A DNA stretch of 64,000 nt from Eikenella longinqua (GTDB lineage Bacteria; Pseudomonadota; Gammaproteobacteria; Burkholderiales; Neisseriaceae): contig NZ_LXSL01000022.1 of NCBI RefSeq assembly GCF_001648355.1, forward strand, positions 155-64,154, written 5' to 3'. Of this stretch, positions 36,273 to 45,800 are shown piece after piece; within the stretch, counting starts at the first letter, position 1; each line of letters begins with the position of its first letter. The notes below the pieces were generated by a model. The model worked only from the letters and a program-made list of their open reading frames with translations. It searched no databases and was not told the origin of the DNA. A program made the translations under genes and the position numbers.

Positions 36273-37319
36273 TTACAGCTTGCCGCCACCCACGCCGTTG
36301 GCGATCTCGCGCACGGCGCTCACATACAGGCGGCTGTGGTTGTATTGCCAAACGGCGTAGAAATTGTTCAGGCCGATATAGTATTCATACTGGCCGGGCG
36401 CGGTTTCCAGGCGGAACAGCACGGCCTTTTCGTGGTCGGGCACGTCTTCGAGCAGCACCACGCCCATCTGCCGCAGCTCGCCCACGGTTTTATTCAGCGT
36501 GGTTTTTTCTTCAATCAGCGCCGAAAGCTCGGGCGTGGGCGTGAGCGCCACGGGCACCATCATCCTGCCGCCGCGCTGCCAGCCGTGGGCTTTCAGATAG
36601 TTGGCCACGGAAGCGGCCACATCGGGCACGCTGCCCCAAATGTTGCGCTGGCCGTCGCCGTCGTAGTCCACCGCCCATTTGCGGTAGCTGGAGGGCATAA
36701 ATTGCGGCATGCCCATGGCGCCGGCGTAGCTGCCGGTGAAGCCGAAGGGGTCGCGGCCTTCTTCTTTGACCATCAGCAGGAATTCGTGCAGCTCCTGCTG
36801 GAAAAATTCGCTGCGGCGCGGGTAGCCGAAGGCGAGGGTGGGCAGGGAATCGGCCAGGCGGAAGCTGCCCATATTGCTGCCGTAGTTGGTTTCGATGCCC
36901 ACAATCGCCACCAGCACTTCGGCCGGCACACCGTATTCGCGCGCCACTTGGTTGAGCACCTGGCGGTATTGCTGGTGGAAGCGGCGGCCGCCGTTGATTT
37001 TGCCGGCGCCGGCATTGCCGCTGCGGAATTCATACCACGGGCGGGAAGTGCCGGGGCGGTTCATGATATTGATAATATTGCCCTTATACACCGACTGCGC
37101 GAAAAACTGCTGCAACTGCGCCTCGCCCATCACGCCGGCGGCAGCCTGCTGGCGGATAAAGCGCTGCACTTGGGGGTTTTGGCTGAAGCCGGTTTCGGAG
37201 AGCGGCAGGCTGGCTTCGGGCGTGATTTTCGGGCTGTCCACGGGTTGCACAGGCTGCTCGCTGCTGCAGGCGGCGAGGATAAGCAGGACGCTGAGGGCGG
37301 GGGCGAGTTTGCGTTTCAT
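36273..37319 (-). CDS. mltB: Membrane-bound lytic murein transglycosylase B
   Basis: Outer-membrane lipoprotein cleaving peptidoglycan with formation of 1,6-anhydromuropeptides. The 348 residues start with a lipoprotein signal (LSVLLILAACSS; Cys about 18). The catalytic Glu is in IVGIETNYGSNMGSF, and the SLT family 3 segments SYAGAMGMPQFMPSSYRKWA and DYDGDGQRNIW are all present. Monocistronic. Confidence 0.93.
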   Translation of the reverse strand: MKRKLAPALSVLLILAACSSEQPVQPVDSPKITPEASLPLSETGFSQNPQVQRFIRQQAAAGVMGEAQLQQFFAQSVYKGNIINIMNRPGTSRPWYEFRSGNAGAGKINGGRRFHQQYRQVLNQVAREYGVPAEVLVAIVGIETNYGSNMGSFRLADSLPTLAFGYPRRSEFFQQELHEFLLMVKEEGRDPFGFTGSYAGAMGMPQFMPSSYRKWAVDYDGDGQRNIWGSVPDVAASVANYLKAHGWQRGGRMMVPVALTPTPELSALIEEKTTLNKTVGELRQMGVVLLEDVPDHEKAVLFRLETAPGQYEYYIGLNNFYAVWQYNHSRLYVSAVREIANGVGGGKL

Positions 37320-37466
37320 GGCGTTTGGAAAAAATCAATTGGGAAAACAGGGCGCAGTGTAGCACAGGCGGGGGCGACGGGCGAACGGGAGGGTGGGGCG
37401 CCCTGCGCGAAATATGGCGATAAATACTGGAATAATCAACAAAATTTTATTTTCCGGCTGACATAA

Positions 37467-37509
37467 AGGCTACCTGAAAACCGTCTTCGGGATTTTCAGG
37501 TAGCCTTTT
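37467..37509 (-). terminator. eikDUS hairpin terminator
   Basis: Inverted eikDUS pair with A and T runs, 25 bases past the stop of the nitrobindin-like gene. Confidence 0.6.
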
Positions 37510-37534
37510 GCGCTGCTAGCGGTGTAACGGGGAT

Positions 37535-38185
37535 TCAGCTGTTTTTCTGCGCGGCGAGGGCGGTGGGATTGGGGGTGGGCTCGCCGATTTTGTGCAGGGT
37601 GTTGTGGTCGGTGTGGGCGAAGGGTTCGCTTTGGCCGGGAATCCGCAGGGTGGTTTCTTGGCGGTAGGCCCAGGTGCCGTCGTCGTTGATGCGCACTTGG
37701 ATGGTGTAGCGCTCGGTTTGGAAGGCGTGTTCGAGGAAGGGGTTGGAGGAGATGCCGTTGGTGGTGGAGCCGCGAGAGGCGGTGAGGGTGAAGCTTTTGG
37801 CGTCGGGAGCGGCTTGGCCCACGGCCATGGCGGTTTGGCCGCGCGGGATGGAAAGGGTGAGGATGATGTTGCCGGTGGCGGGCTCCCACAGCCAGTAGCC
37901 GACTTGGTCGTGGAAGGTTTCCACTTCGCCGGGCTGGACGATGCGGGTGTGGTAGCGCAGGCCGTAGAAGAGCTGGGGGCCGTTGGTTTGGCCGTCGATG
38001 GGCTGGAGCTCGTAGCGCTTGATGTAGGCGTCGGTTTCGGGGCCGTCGGCTTTGGGGTTGACGTCGGTGCCTTTGCGGCCTTCCCAGATGCCGGCCATGG
38101 GGGCGAGCGGGCCGAGGTTGGCGAGGGTGTCGGGATCGACTTCGGGCTCGGTGTAGATGTCTTTGGGGAAGCGGGGTGCGTTCAT
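37535..38185 (-). CDS. Nitrobindin-like (FABP/DUF1794) beta-barrel protein
   Basis: A 216-residue protein. LAPMAGIWEGRKGTDVNP matches the GxWxGxG motif of the heme-binding nitrobindin/FABP-like family, and the alternating hydrophobic pattern (YWLWEPATGNIILTLSIPRG) fits a ten-stranded barrel. In characterised members a C-terminal-region histidine ligates haem; TDHNTLHKIG near the C-terminus contains candidates. Proteobacterial homologues are uncharacterised. Stand-alone gene. Confidence 0.75.
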   Translation of the reverse strand: MNAPRFPKDIYTEPEVDPDTLANLGPLAPMAGIWEGRKGTDVNPKADGPETDAYIKRYELQPIDGQTNGPQLFYGLRYHTRIVQPGEVETFHDQVGYWLWEPATGNIILTLSIPRGQTAMAVGQAAPDAKSFTLTASRGSTTNGISSNPFLEHAFQTERYTIQVRINDDGTWAYRQETTLRIPGQSEPFAHTDHNTLHKIGEPTPNPTALAAQKNS

Positions 38186-38224
38186 GGCGGGCTCCTTGGG
38201 TTGGGGTTTGAATATATTCGATAA

Positions 38225-38617
38225 TCAGAATGGCTGGCGCAGCTCGTCCAGGCTGATGCCAAGGGCTTGGGCGTATTTGGCAAGGATTTTTTCAGGTAGC
38301 CTTTGGAAGGCGGCGGGCTGCATGTGGCGGCGTACTTGCCAGCGCCATACGCCGGCGGCTTGGGCGAGGCTGGCTTCGTCGTGGCGGCTGCGGTACATGT
38401 GGTAATAAAGGGGGGAGCGTTCGCCGCGCGCCACGGCTTGCCGAGCGGCTTGGGTTTGCGCTTCGAGCTCGGCCACGGCTTGGCCGGTGGCGTAGGCTTC
38501 GTCTTGCCAGCCGGTGCTGGTGGCAGCTTGGTAGCGGCCGTTGCGGGTGCCGTAGATGATTTTTTGGTGGCCGTGGTAGCTGGGGCTGTCGTCTTGGGGG
38601 ATGTCGTTGATGTCCAT
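38225..38617 (-). CDS. Protein of unknown function with C-terminal HTH-like segment
   Basis: Starting at the second ATG (MDINDIPQDD, 38617) it has 130 residues. The C-terminal third (AGVWRWQVRRHMQPAAFQRL, then ILAKYAQALGISLDEL) looks like a Xre-type helix-turn-helix end. The segment QRLPEK is encoded by an eikDUS at 38290. The N-terminal half is polar and contains HGHQKIIYGTRNGRYQ. Not recognised further; could be a small regulator. It precedes the nitrobindin-like gene by 40 bp on the same strand, so the two may be co-transcribed. Confidence 0.65.
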   Translation of the reverse strand: MDINDIPQDDSPSYHGHQKIIYGTRNGRYQAATSTGWQDEAYATGQAVAELEAQTQAARQAVARGERSPLYYHMYRSRHDEASLAQAAGVWRWQVRRHMQPAAFQRLPEKILAKYAQALGISLDELRQPF

Positions 38618-38661
38618 CTTGGCTCTTTCCAAGCGGGTGTGGGGCGGGATGATATTGCGGC

Positions 38662-38698
38662 TACCTGAAAAGCGGCGGGGCTTTTTTCAGGTAGCCTC
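38662..38698 (-). terminator. eikDUS hairpin terminator
   Basis: GGCTACCTGAAAA and TTTTTTCAGGTAGCCTC form a stem just past the ketosynthase stop codon. Confidence 0.6.
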
Positions 38699-38703
38699 TG
38701 CTG

Positions 38704-39864
38704 TTAGGCATACACGGCTTCGAGCAGCATAAAGCAGGTGGAAAAGCGGCCGCTTTCGGGAATGTAGCACAAGATTTTCTGGCCGGCGCGGATGTCGGGG
38801 CGGCGCATGAATTCTTCCAGGATGATGTAGATTGCGGCGGAGCCGGTGTTGCCTTTATACGGCAGGTTGGTAAACCATTTTTCTTCGGCAATCGGCAGCC
38901 CGGCGGCGGCAAGGCCTGCTGCCAGCTTGCTGCGGAAAAAGCCGGAGGAATAGTGCGGCAGAAACCAATCGATTTCTTCGGCACGCAAGCCGTGTTTGGC
39001 GATGAGGCGGCGCAGCGGCTTTTCCACGGTGTAGGCCACGATGTTGTCGTTGAGCAGCTTCACGTCCTGCTTCACCGCCATCAGGCTGCGTTCGGCGCAG
39101 GCGGCGGCATCGGCCTCTTTCCAGCTCAGCCATTCGCCGCCCTGCCCCACTTCGCCGCCGGCATACATGCACACCGGCATTTCGTTGGCATAAGACAGCA
39201 GCTCGATCCAATGGATTTTGAAATTGAGCTGCCCGGGCAGGGGCTCGCTGCCCAGCTGCACCGCGCCGGCGCCGTCGGAGAGCATCCAGCGCAAAAAGTC
39301 TTTTTCAAACGCGATTTCCGGCTTGGCCTCTTGTAGGCGCAGGCTGCCGGTTTCGGCTTGGAAACGCTCGCCGCGCAGCACCGCGGAAGCCGCTTCCGAA
39401 GCCGCCGCCACCGCCTCGCGGCATTCGCCGGTGCGCACGGCGCGTTCGGCCTGCTTCATCGCCGCCATGCCGGCCACGCACACGCCCGCCGTGCTCACCA
39501 CTTCGCAGGGCGGAATCTGCGGCAGCAGCCCGTGCACCATCACGGCGTGGCCGGGCAGGATTTGGTCGGGGTAGGAAGTGCCGCAGGCTAGGCTGCCAAT
39601 GGCTTCGGGCGGCAGGCCCTGCTCCAGCAGGCCGCGGATGGCCAGCGCGGAAAGCTCGGTGTTGCTATGGGTGGTGCGGCGGGTGTGCGGGTCGATGGCG
39701 TAGTGGCGGCTGGTGATGGCGTTGGAACGCAAAATCATTTTGCGCACGCGCGAGGGCGTTTCGCCCGCCATGCCGAGCACGGCTTCCATTTCGTCGTTGC
39801 CCACCGGCGGGTTGGGCAGGAAGGCGGCGATACGCTTGATGTAAACATCGGATAGTGTGGCCAA
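38704..39864 (-). CDS. Beta-ketoacyl-ACP synthase III-like enzyme (FabH/DarB type)
   Basis: Thiolase-fold condensing enzyme of 386 residues, longer than housekeeping FabH (about 317). The nucleophile is Cys129 in STAGVCVAGM; the His is in FLPHYSSGFF (about residue 304) and the Asn in YKGNTGSAAIYI (about 339), so the Cys-His-Asn triad is complete. The length and the TSYPDQILPGHAVMVHGLL segment recall the DarB/StlD branch that makes dialkylresorcinols and cyclohexanediones. No DarA, ACP or aryl-polyene genes are adjacent, so its product is unknown. Alternatively a diverged fatty-acid initiation enzyme. Confidence 0.75.
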   Translation of the reverse strand: MATLSDVYIKRIAAFLPNPPVGNDEMEAVLGMAGETPSRVRKMILRSNAITSRHYAIDPHTRRTTHSNTELSALAIRGLLEQGLPPEAIGSLACGTSYPDQILPGHAVMVHGLLPQIPPCEVVSTAGVCVAGMAAMKQAERAVRTGECREAVAAASEAASAVLRGERFQAETGSLRLQEAKPEIAFEKDFLRWMLSDGAGAVQLGSEPLPGQLNFKIHWIELLSYANEMPVCMYAGGEVGQGGEWLSWKEADAAACAERSLMAVKQDVKLLNDNIVAYTVEKPLRRLIAKHGLRAEEIDWFLPHYSSGFFRSKLAAGLAAAGLPIAEEKWFTNLPYKGNTGSAAIYIILEEFMRRPDIRAGQKILCYIPESGRFSTCFMLLEAVYA

Positions 39865-39985
39865 TTATTGTTTTCCTTCGGTAGCCGTTGTGTATTGGGG
39901 TCGTGCTTGCAGGCAAGCATAATCGATGCCGTTTGCCGGTGTTTGAAGCTGTATGCCAAGCCGGCGGATATTTTTCAGGTAGCCT

Positions 39986-40485
39986 TTAGGCCGGCGGCAA
40001 GGCCTTGCCGAGAATCACGATATCCGCCAGCCGCGTTTCCAAATCGCACACCTGCGGCAGCCGGCCTCCCTCGGCAAAACCATAGCGCCCGAACAGCGCC
40101 AAGCTCGCCGCATTATGGGCAAACACCACCGCCAGCACATTGCGGATACCCAAGCCCGGCGCCTGCGCCAGCATATGCTCCAACAGCCGGCGGCCATGCC
40201 CGGCGCCCTGCTCTGCGGGGCAAACGTAGATGCTGATTTCGGCGCTGATGTGGTAGGCACGGCGCGGGTAATAATCGCTGAAACTGCCCCAGGCGCACAC
40301 TTTCCCCGCCGCGTTTTCCAACACATACAGCGGGCGCGTGCCGCCGTGCGCCGCAAACCACGCTTCGCGCTCCGCCACGCTCACCGGCTGAAATCGGCGG
40401 TGGATTGATGCCCGGGGATGCTGGCGTTATAAATGGCAACGATGGCGGGCAAATCGGCATGGGCGGCGGGGCGGATGGCGGGCAT
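39986..40485 (-). pseudogene. GNAT acetyltransferase (phosphinothricin-acetyltransferase-like), frameshifted
   Basis: The minus-strand ATG at 40485 begins MPAIRPAAHADLPAIVAIYN with a good family N-terminus and continues through ASIPGHQSTADFS, then hits TGA near 40390. The other frame picks up at once with PVSVAEREAWFAAHGG and runs to 39986 through the acetyl-CoA loop EQGAGHGRRLLEHM and the ARVFAHN-like segment. The family expects exactly STADxxPVSVxxRxAWF, so a single lost base near 40392 explains the break. Either a recent pseudogene or a sequencing error. Confidence 0.75.
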
Positions 40486-40592
40486 GGTTCAAATGGTAAA
40501 CACAAGGATAAGGCGCGACAAGTATAGCAAATCGCGCCTTAAAATTTTCAGGTAGCCTTTACTGCACGGCAGGCTTGCGGGCAACACAGGTT

Positions 40593-41576
40593 TCATTGCT
40601 GCCCGGGGTTTTCCTGAGCTTTGGCCGCCTCCTGCTCCGCCTTTTCGGCTTTGGCCGCCCAGTAAGACGCCAAGAGCGAACCGGAAATATTGTGCCACAC
40701 GCTGAAAATCGCGCTGGGCACGGCCACCAGCGGCATGGCGGCAAAATGCCCCTTGGCCAGCGCCGCACCGAGGCCGGAGTTTTGCATGCCCACCTCAATA
40801 GCCAGCGTTTTCTGCGCATCATAAGGCAGCCTGAACAGCTTGGCGGCAAGGAAGCCCAGCGCATAGCCGATGGCGTTGTGCAGCACCACCACGCCGAAAA
40901 TCAGCAGGCCGGTTTCAATAATCTGCTGGCGGCTGCCCGCCACCACCGCGCCGATAATCAGCACAATCGCCAACACCGACACCAGCGGCAACACATCCGC
41001 CGCCGCTTCCGTCTGCTTGCGAAACAGCGTGTGCGCCACCACGCCCAGCACAATCGGCAACAGCACCATTTTCATGATATCGGTCAGCATCTTGGCAACG
41101 GAAATATCCAGCCACTCGTGCGCAAACAGGTAAAACACCGCCGGCGTGAGCAGCGGCGCCAGCAGCGTGGTGATCGAAGTTACCGCCACCGAAAGCGCCA
41201 CATTGCCGCGCGCCAGGAAAGTCATCACATTGGAAGCCGTGCCGCCCGGGCAAGAGCCCACCAGCACCACGCCGATGGCCACTTCCTTGGGCAGGTTCAA
41301 CGCCAGCGACAGCAAATAAGCCGTGGTCGGCATAATCACAAACTGCGCCACCACACCGATGAGCACCGCCTTCGGATGCTGGCCCAAAATCTTAAAATCG
41401 GCAGGCGTGAGCGTGAGCCCCATGCCAAACATCACAATGCCCAGCAGCCAAGGGATATACGGCGCCACCAGCTGGATAAACACATCCGGCACCACAAAGC
41501 CGGCCATGGCAAACAGCGCCGCCCACAGTGCAAAAGTTTTGCCGACGAGGCGGCTGAATCTCTGTAAAACGTTCAT
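40593..41576 (-). CDS. Bile acid:sodium symporter family transporter (PanS/YocS-like)
   Basis: Inner-membrane carrier with about ten helices. The ATG at 41576 (MNVLQRFSRLVGKTFALWAA, 327 residues) is preferred to one 15 bases upstream. Family motifs seen: GIVMFGMGLTL, LVGSCPGGTASNVMTFLARG (crossover helix with sodium-site residues) and EVGMQNSGLGAALAKGHF. Bacterial members transport organic acids such as ketopantoate; the substrate here is unknown. The tail is Ala/Glu/Lys-rich. Confidence 0.88.
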   Translation of the reverse strand: MNVLQRFSRLVGKTFALWAALFAMAGFVVPDVFIQLVAPYIPWLLGIVMFGMGLTLTPADFKILGQHPKAVLIGVVAQFVIMPTTAYLLSLALNLPKEVAIGVVLVGSCPGGTASNVMTFLARGNVALSVAVTSITTLLAPLLTPAVFYLFAHEWLDISVAKMLTDIMKMVLLPIVLGVVAHTLFRKQTEAAADVLPLVSVLAIVLIIGAVVAGSRQQIIETGLLIFGVVVLHNAIGYALGFLAAKLFRLPYDAQKTLAIEVGMQNSGLGAALAKGHFAAMPLVAVPSAIFSVWHNISGSLLASYWAAKAEKAEQEAAKAQENPGQQ

Positions 41577-41721
41577 GGTGGAATTTTGCAATTTTTAACG
41601 GAAAGGGCGCAAGGATACAAGAAAGCGCCGGCAAACGAAAGGGGGAAAAGCCGCATCATGCCGGCTTTACATTTCGGGCGCACGGCAGACCGCGTGTTCA
41701 CCGCGTTAGGGATACCGTTTT

Positions 41722-41848
41722 TCAGGTAGCCTCTCACCCCTTGCCCAAGAGGCTACCTGAAAACGGAGCTTCCGAAGGAAGCGAAGTTTCTGCGAAGCTA
41801 AAACGATGTTTGGGCGTAGCCCAAGCTGAGTTTCTGCGAAGCTAAAGC
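41722..41848. repeat. eikDUS pair with two copies of the AGTTTCTGCGAAGCTAAA motif
   Basis: After an inverted eikDUS pair (41722-41763) the motif AAGTTTCTGCGAAGCTAAAA occurs at 41784, and AGTTTCTGCGAAGCTAAAG at 41829, 45 bases apart, both in the same direction. No gene is visible between 41577 and 41968. Confidence 0.6.
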
Positions 41849-41968
41849 GATGTCTTGGAGCAGACAAGGCACAGCTTCTTCCCGGCCCGAAACTGCCGCC
41901 CAATCGAATCCCAACCCATTTCGCATTACAATACCCCCTCCGCAGCACGCCGCACCCCACCCGACACC

Positions 41969-42535
41969 ATGTTCCCCCGCATCCTTTCCGCCAGCGCCGC
42001 CCGCCGCCTGCAAGCCCACCTGCGCCGCGGCGGCCTCGTCGCCTACCCCACCGAATCCAGCTACGGCCTCGGCTGCCTGCCCACCAGCCCGCACGCCCTG
42101 CGCCGCCTGATGCAGCTCAAACAACGCCCACAGCACAAAGGCCTCATCGTAATCGGCAGCAGCCTGCCCCAACTGCTGCCCCTGCTCGGCAGGCTACCTG
42201 AAAACCAAAAACAGCTCGCTGAAAACACCTGGCCCGCCCCCGTTACCCTGCTCTTCCGCGCCGCCCCCCGCATTCCCGCCATCCTGCGCGGCCGACACCG
42301 CAGCAAACTCGCCGTACGCATCCCCGCCCACGACGGCGCCCGCCGCCTGTGCGCCGCCCTCGGCACCCCCCTCGTTTCCACCTCCTGCAACAAAAGCGGC
42401 CGCCGAGCCCTGTGCCAACAGCGCGAAGTGCAGCGCTGCTTTGGCCGCAAAGTATGGGTGCTGCCCGGCCGCTGCGGCGGCGCCAAACAGCCCAGCCGCA
42501 TCATCGACGCCGAAACCGGCAAACGGCTGCGCTGA
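41969..42535 (+). CDS. tsaC: Threonylcarbamoyl-AMP synthase (TsaC/YrdC/Sua5 family)
   Basis: Makes threonylcarbamoyl-AMP for the t6A37 tRNA modification. Starting at MFPRILSASAARRLQAHLRR (41969) it has 188 residues, the TsaC length; the frame is open from 41855 but that part is not protein-like. Motifs: GGLVAYPTESSYGLGC, LKQRPQHKGLIVIG (KxR..KG nucleotide site), TWPAPVTLLF and LVSTSCNKSG. An eikDUS encodes GRLPENQKQ in the middle. The C-terminal part is Arg-rich. Divergent from, or just upstream of, the CRISPR locus. Confidence 0.9.
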   Translation: MFPRILSASAARRLQAHLRRGGLVAYPTESSYGLGCLPTSPHALRRLMQLKQRPQHKGLIVIGSSLPQLLPLLGRLPENQKQLAENTWPAPVTLLFRAAPRIPAILRGRHRSKLAVRIPAHDGARRLCAALGTPLVSTSCNKSGRRALCQQREVQRCFGRKVWVLPGRCGGAKQPSRIIDAETGKRLR

Positions 42536-42594
42536 ACGTGCGGCAGGCAAAAAGGCTACCTGAAAATATTTAGCTCGGCTGAACCACAACTTCA

Positions 42595-42735
42595 ACATAG
42601 ACGATGCCCCTGTTTGGATAGACCAAACAGGGGCTCATACATTTCTGTACTTTACGTCGCGGCATACCTTTATAGGCAGCCTTATTGTAGCAACGGCTCT
42701 TATCTCGTAGTGTTACAAAACATTGCATACAACTG
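42595..42735 (-). ncRNA. tracrRNA of the type II-C system
   Basis: Read on the minus strand: the anti-repeat TTGTAACACTACGAGATAAG (to about 42719) is complementary to the CRISPR repeat over its first 22 bases, a bulge follows (CCGTT), then GCTACAA resumes pairing. Next come AATAAGGCTGCCTATAAAGG, TATGCCGCGACG and a 12-bp stem (42606-42634, GCCCCTGTTTGG / CCAAACAGGGGC) followed by ATCGTCTATG. Order and landmarks (GCTACAATAAGGC, TGCCGC, GCCCC..GGGGCATCG) match the meningococcal tracrRNA as I recall it. The 5' end is estimated from the promoter; the 3' end is just after the last stem. Confidence 0.9.
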
Positions 42736-42741
42736 TGGAGA

Positions 42742-42770
42742 AGTATATCGGCATGGATAATGCTTGTCAA
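42742..42770 (-). promoter_or_regulatory. tracrRNA promoter
   Basis: On the minus strand, a perfect -35 TTGACA (42765-42770), 17-base spacer and -10 TATACT (42742-42747). It points away from cas9 into the tracrRNA; initiation should be near 42735. Confidence 0.8.
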
Positions 42771-42846
42771 TATTTCAGATGAAGCGTTAAATTACATCCA
42801 TGAAATGTTTGCTAACTTAAATTTCATACTTAGAAAGGATTCTTCG

Positions 42847-45800
42847 ATGAAAGCGCAACGCTATATTTTGGGCTTAGATCTAGGCATTGCCTCCATTGGC
42901 TGGGGCTTGGTTTGGGTAGATGAAGACGAGCTTCCTATCGGACTACTGGATTGCGGCGTACGTACCTTTGAACGCGCAGAAGTGCCAAAAACTGGCGATT
43001 CTCTAGCTGCCGCGCGCCGGCAGGCGCGCAGTATGCGTCGATTAATCCGCCGTCGAGCACACAGACTATTGCGGATGCGACGCTTACTAAAACACGAAGG
43101 TGTGCTAACAGCAGCTGATTTTGATGAAAACGGTTTGCCAATCGGATTGCCTATTGATGCTTGGATATTGCGTGTAGCGGCACTAGATAGAAAACTCTCT
43201 GCTCAGGAATGGGCGGCGGTATTACTGCACATAGTCAAACACCGTGGCTATCTGTCACAACGCAAGAGTGAAGTTAAAACGAAAGACCAGGAATTAGGTC
43301 GTTTGTTGGCAGGTGTAAACGAAAATCATCAATTGCTGCAAGATAAATTCACTCAATACCGTACGCCGGCAGAATTGGCTATAAAAAAATTTGCTGTAGA
43401 AAGCGGGCATATACGCAATAAAGGCGGTGATTATTCCCATACCTTCAATCGCAAAGATGTGGAATGTGAACTGCACATACTGTTTGAGCGGCAGCGTGCT
43501 TTAGGCAACCTATTTGCGTCGACCGGATTGGAGGAAAAAACGGCAAGCTTGCTCATGACGCAACGTGCCGCCTTACAAGGCGAAGCCGTGCTAAAAATGC
43601 TCGGACATTGCACGTTTGAGAAGAACGAATTCAAAGCTGCAAAAAACACTTACAGTGCCGAGCGCTTCGTGTGGCTGAGCAAATTGAACAATCTTCGTAT
43701 CTGCCACAGCGGTGAAGAACGGCCACTGGATGCAGCCGAAAGAGCCCTATTGCTGGACGAACCGTATAAAAAAAACAAATTGACCTACAAGCAAGTCCGT
43801 ACTTTGCTCAATTTACCCGAGGCAACTGTATTCAAAGGTTTACGCTATGGGAAAAGCGAAGACGGCCTTGCCGTAGAAGGTAAAACGGCTTTCATGGAAA
43901 TGAAAGCCTATCATGCGGTACGAAAGGTTTTAAAAGACGCCGGATTAGAAACCGAATGGAACAACCGCATCCGTAATCCGCATGTTTTGGATGCCATCGG
44001 TACAGCATTCTCACTATACAAAACTGATACTGATATAACACATAATCTAGAACCATATAGGCTACCTGAAAATGTATTAAATGCCTTACTAAGTGGTATA
44101 AGTTTTGATAATTTTATTCAAATATCACTTAAAGCCTTAACTAAAATTTTGCCAAAAATGGAACAGGGGCTCCGTTATGACGAAGCCTGTACTACAGTAT
44201 ACGGTAACCATCACGGCCATAACGAGCAACACGACAATCGGCTGTTGCCTCCGATTCCGAAAGATGAAATCCGCAATCCAGTAGTACTTCGCACCCTTAC
44301 ACAAGTACGGAAAGTAGTGAATGAAATTGTACGACGTTATGGCTCACCATTGCGTATACATATCGAAACCGGACGTGAAGTAGGCAAATCATTTACTGAC
44401 CGCAAAGAAATTGAAAAACGACAGGAAGAAAACAGAAAAGACCGTGAGAGGGCTGCCGAACGTTTCAAAGAATTATTCCCCAATATAATAGGAGAACCTA
44501 AAGGTCGCGATATTCTCAAGCTCCGCCTGTATGAACAACAACATGGCAAATGCTTATATTCCGGCTCTAAAATCGACTTGAGTAGGCTACCTGAAAAAGG
44601 TTATGTGGAAATTGATCATGCGTTACCCTTCTCCCGAACTTGGGATGATAGTTTCAACAATAAAGTACTGGTTTTAGGAAGTGAAAATCAGCGGAAAGGC
44701 AGTCAGACGCCATACGAGTATTTGGGAGGTGGACATGACAGCGAACGCTGGCATGAGTTTGCCGCACGGGTTTCCGGTAGCCGTTTCCCTTTTGGTAAAA
44801 AACAGCGCATCATGACCAAAAAGCTGGATGAACAAGGTTTTATTGAGCGTAATTTGAACGATACCCGATATATTGCCCGCTTTTTATGTCAATTCATCGA
44901 AAACAATATGCATCTAGAAGGCAGTAGTAAGAAACAGGTATTTGCCTCCAATGGGCAGATTACTTCCCTGCTCCGTGGTCGCTGGGGCTTGCATAAAGCA
45001 CGCGAAGAAAACGATAGACATCATGCATTGGATGCGATTGTGGTAGCTTGTTCCAGTCACTCGATGCAACAAAAAATTACCCATTATGTGCGCCAACAGG
45101 AAATGAATGTATTTAACGGAGAAATAATCGATAAAGAAACAGGAGAAATTCGTCATATATACTTCCCTGAACCATGGCCTTTCTTCCGTAAAGAAATAAT
45201 GATTCGCGTATTCAGTGAACATCCACTGGAAGAGCTAGCAGAAAAATTAACATCTCGCCCCGAAGCCGTACATGAGTTTGTGACACCTTTATTCGTATCC
45301 CGTGCACCAACTCGGAAAATGACTGGCCAAGGCCATTTGGAAACTATTAAGTCGGCTAAGCGCTTAGATGAAAAGTTAAGTGTTATTCGTTTACCACTGA
45401 CTCAATTGAAATTGAAGGATATTGAAAGGATTGTTGGCTATCCAAATCGTGAACCGGCTTTATATGCTGCATTAGCAAACAGATTAAAATCTTTTAATAA
45501 CGATCCAGCCAAGGCTTTTAATCCTAAGGAACATCCTTTTTATAAGGTAGGTAAGAATGGTCAGCACAGAACACAAGTGAAAGCTATACGTGTAGCAACT
45601 ATACAGAAATCTGGTGTCATGGTGCGAAAAGATAAAAATGATATATATCATGGAATTGCAGATAATGCTACTATGATACGGGTAGATATTTTTGAAAAAA
45701 ATGGTAAAAATTATGTAGTTCCTATTTATTCTTGGCAAGTAGCAAAAGGGATATTACCAAATAAAGCAGTAGTTGCTTATGCTGATGAAGATGATTGGAT

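Noticed and set aside
42760..42846. Upstream ATG extending Cas9 by 29 residues
   Set aside because: No ribosome binding site, overlaps the tracrRNA promoter, and the ATG at 42847 has AGAAAGGA and gives the NmeCas9-like N-terminus.
42771..42846. Separate promoter for cas9
   Set aside because: The 75 bases upstream are AT-rich, but no -35/-10 pair with proper spacing stands out.
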